Source: Christiangramia sabulilitoris
GTDB lineage: Bacteria; Bacteroidota; Bacteroidia; Flavobacteriales; Flavobacteriaceae
DNA: 64,000 nucleotides
Direction of reading: 5' to 3'
Assembly (NCBI RefSeq): GCF_007050985.1
Contig: NZ_VHSF01000003.1
Location: 407,500 to 471,499 of the forward strand
Part shown: one piece after another, positions 63,371 to 64,000 of the stretch
Layout of the letters: each line of letters begins with the position of its first letter
How positions within the stretch are numbered: position 1 is the stretch's first letter
Notes under the pieces: model-generated
Databases searched by the model: none
Seen by the model: the letters and a program-made list of their open reading frames with translations, nothing else
What the model was told of the DNA's origin: nothing
Position numbers and translations under genes: made by a program

Positions 63371-64000
63371 TCAATTAATCAATTTATTTATCCAGGCTTC
63401 ATTATAATTCCTTAGCAGATCTGCAAGTCGGGGCATGCCAATCCTGAACTGCTGCGCCACGGGGGATTCGTTATTATAAGTGTATTCCCACCTGAATTCC
63501 TCGGTGGTGCGCAACTCCATTTTCTTACCGCGTAGTATTTTCCCGGGGAATAGTGCAAAAGCGAACTGGAATCCGCCGGTGGTGCCATTCTCTGTGCGGG
63601 CAGCGAAAAGCCCCAGCTCGGCAGCGGCGAATTGCTTGATCAGGTCAAGGCGTACGCCTTTATCTTCATAGAGAAACTGACCTGCGGTCAACTTAAGGCT
63701 GGTATGCTCTATACCCGTTCTCCATTCCACATCGGCTACGGCATAAAGGTCATCCATAGGTTCATTATAATATTCCAGGCCATAAAGCCGATAGAATCCG
63801 GTCACTCCCCCGGCCAGGCCAAAACTCCATGGCGAATCCAGGCGGGCGTACCTGTATTCGAGGTCCAGCCCGTAGCGGTCATTATAGAAAGTTCCCGCGC
63901 TCAGGCTTATAAAATGTGAATTAACCGGCTGGGCAAAATAATGCAACATACTGGGTGCCGCCCTTAATTTCATGCCATGGTTATCCAGGTTGTTGGAGAC
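63371..64000 (-). CDS. YjbH-like outer-membrane protein (5' end cut by window edge)
   Basis: The frame is open from the right edge (210 visible residues), so the ATG at 63973 is probably internal. The visible part is beta-rich: LRAAPSMLHYFAQPVNSHFI, GTFYNDRYGLDLEYRYARLD, SPWSFGLAGGVTGFYRLYG, GGFQFAFALFPGKI, consistent with the C-terminal barrel half of the YjbH family, which accompanies exopolysaccharide genes. The last residues (RWEYTYNNESPVAQQFRIGM) do not end in the usual terminal strand. Its link with wza and wzc is by family knowledge and proximity, although the repeat array lies between them. Confidence 0.65.
   Translation of the reverse strand, partial: VSNNLDNHGMKLRAAPSMLHYFAQPVNSHFISLSAGTFYNDRYGLDLEYRYARLDSPWSFGLAGGVTGFYRLYGLEYYNEPMDDLYAVADVEWRTGIEHTSLKLTAGQFLYEDKGVRLDLIKQFAAAELGLFAARTENGTTGGFQFAFALFPGKILRGKKMELRTTEEFRWEYTYNNESPVAQQFRIGMPRLADLLRNYNEAWINKLIN

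Overview
The window looks like the chromosome of a marine-type member of the family Flavobacteriaceae (Bacteroidota), plausibly close to Gramella/Christiangramia; the genus is an inference. The evidence is the combination of SprA and a RemB-like protein (type IX secretion and gliding), an alternative complex III (ActABCDEF) followed by an aa3-type oxidase, promoters of the Bacteroidota type (TAnnTTTG at -7), and many AT-rich spacers with weak ribosome binding sites. Almost all genes lie on the minus strand and there is no rRNA, tRNA, prophage, IS transposase or CRISPR array that I can see.

Layout. 1-5066: a MacAB/TolC-like export operon (ATPase, two FtsX-type permeases, HlyD adaptor, truncated TolC-like channel). 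5189-10355: cytochrome oxidase accessory and assembly genes (small CSMC membrane protein, DUF420, SCO, a cysteine-less SCO-like protein, oxidase subunits IV, III and III, heme O synthase). 10444-13407: a RemB-like outer-membrane protein and a TonB. 13857-22429: ruvA-sprA-gcvH-vanZ. 22515-25788: NADP malic enzyme and queG. 25833-27523: lipoprotein, cupin and a divergent TetR regulator with two palindromic operators. 27524-31755: an odd array in which an intact cytochrome P450 gene is followed by two decayed copies of its own 3' end, each preceded by an unrelated small lipoprotein gene that shares the same last codons and hairpin. 31756-32791: a GIY-YIG nuclease gene embedded in short palindromic repeats. 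32792-45961: ruvB, then the ACIII-oxidase operon actABCDEF-ctaC-ctaD. 46188-51270: a SPOR protein and the rimP-nusA-infB operon, which begins with a terminator-like leader hairpin. 51519-58211: universal stress protein, AsmA-like protein, small genes, a metallophosphoesterase and a CHASE/PAS histidine kinase with a stand-alone response regulator. 58212-64000: polysaccharide export genes (wza-like, wzc-like, YjbH-like fragment) flanked on both sides by composite arrays of hairpin repeats.

How they work together. The two oxidase loci together encode a quinol-to-oxygen chain: ActA-F oxidise menaquinol and pass electrons through c hemes to the CuA centre of subunit II and on to subunit I, while CyoE, SCO and DUF420 serve heme and copper insertion. 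SprA, RemB and TonB belong to the cell-surface export and gliding machinery. The most unusual structure is in the non-coding DNA: hairpin repeat families whose stems change in a compensatory way, and the P450-tail/lipoprotein array.
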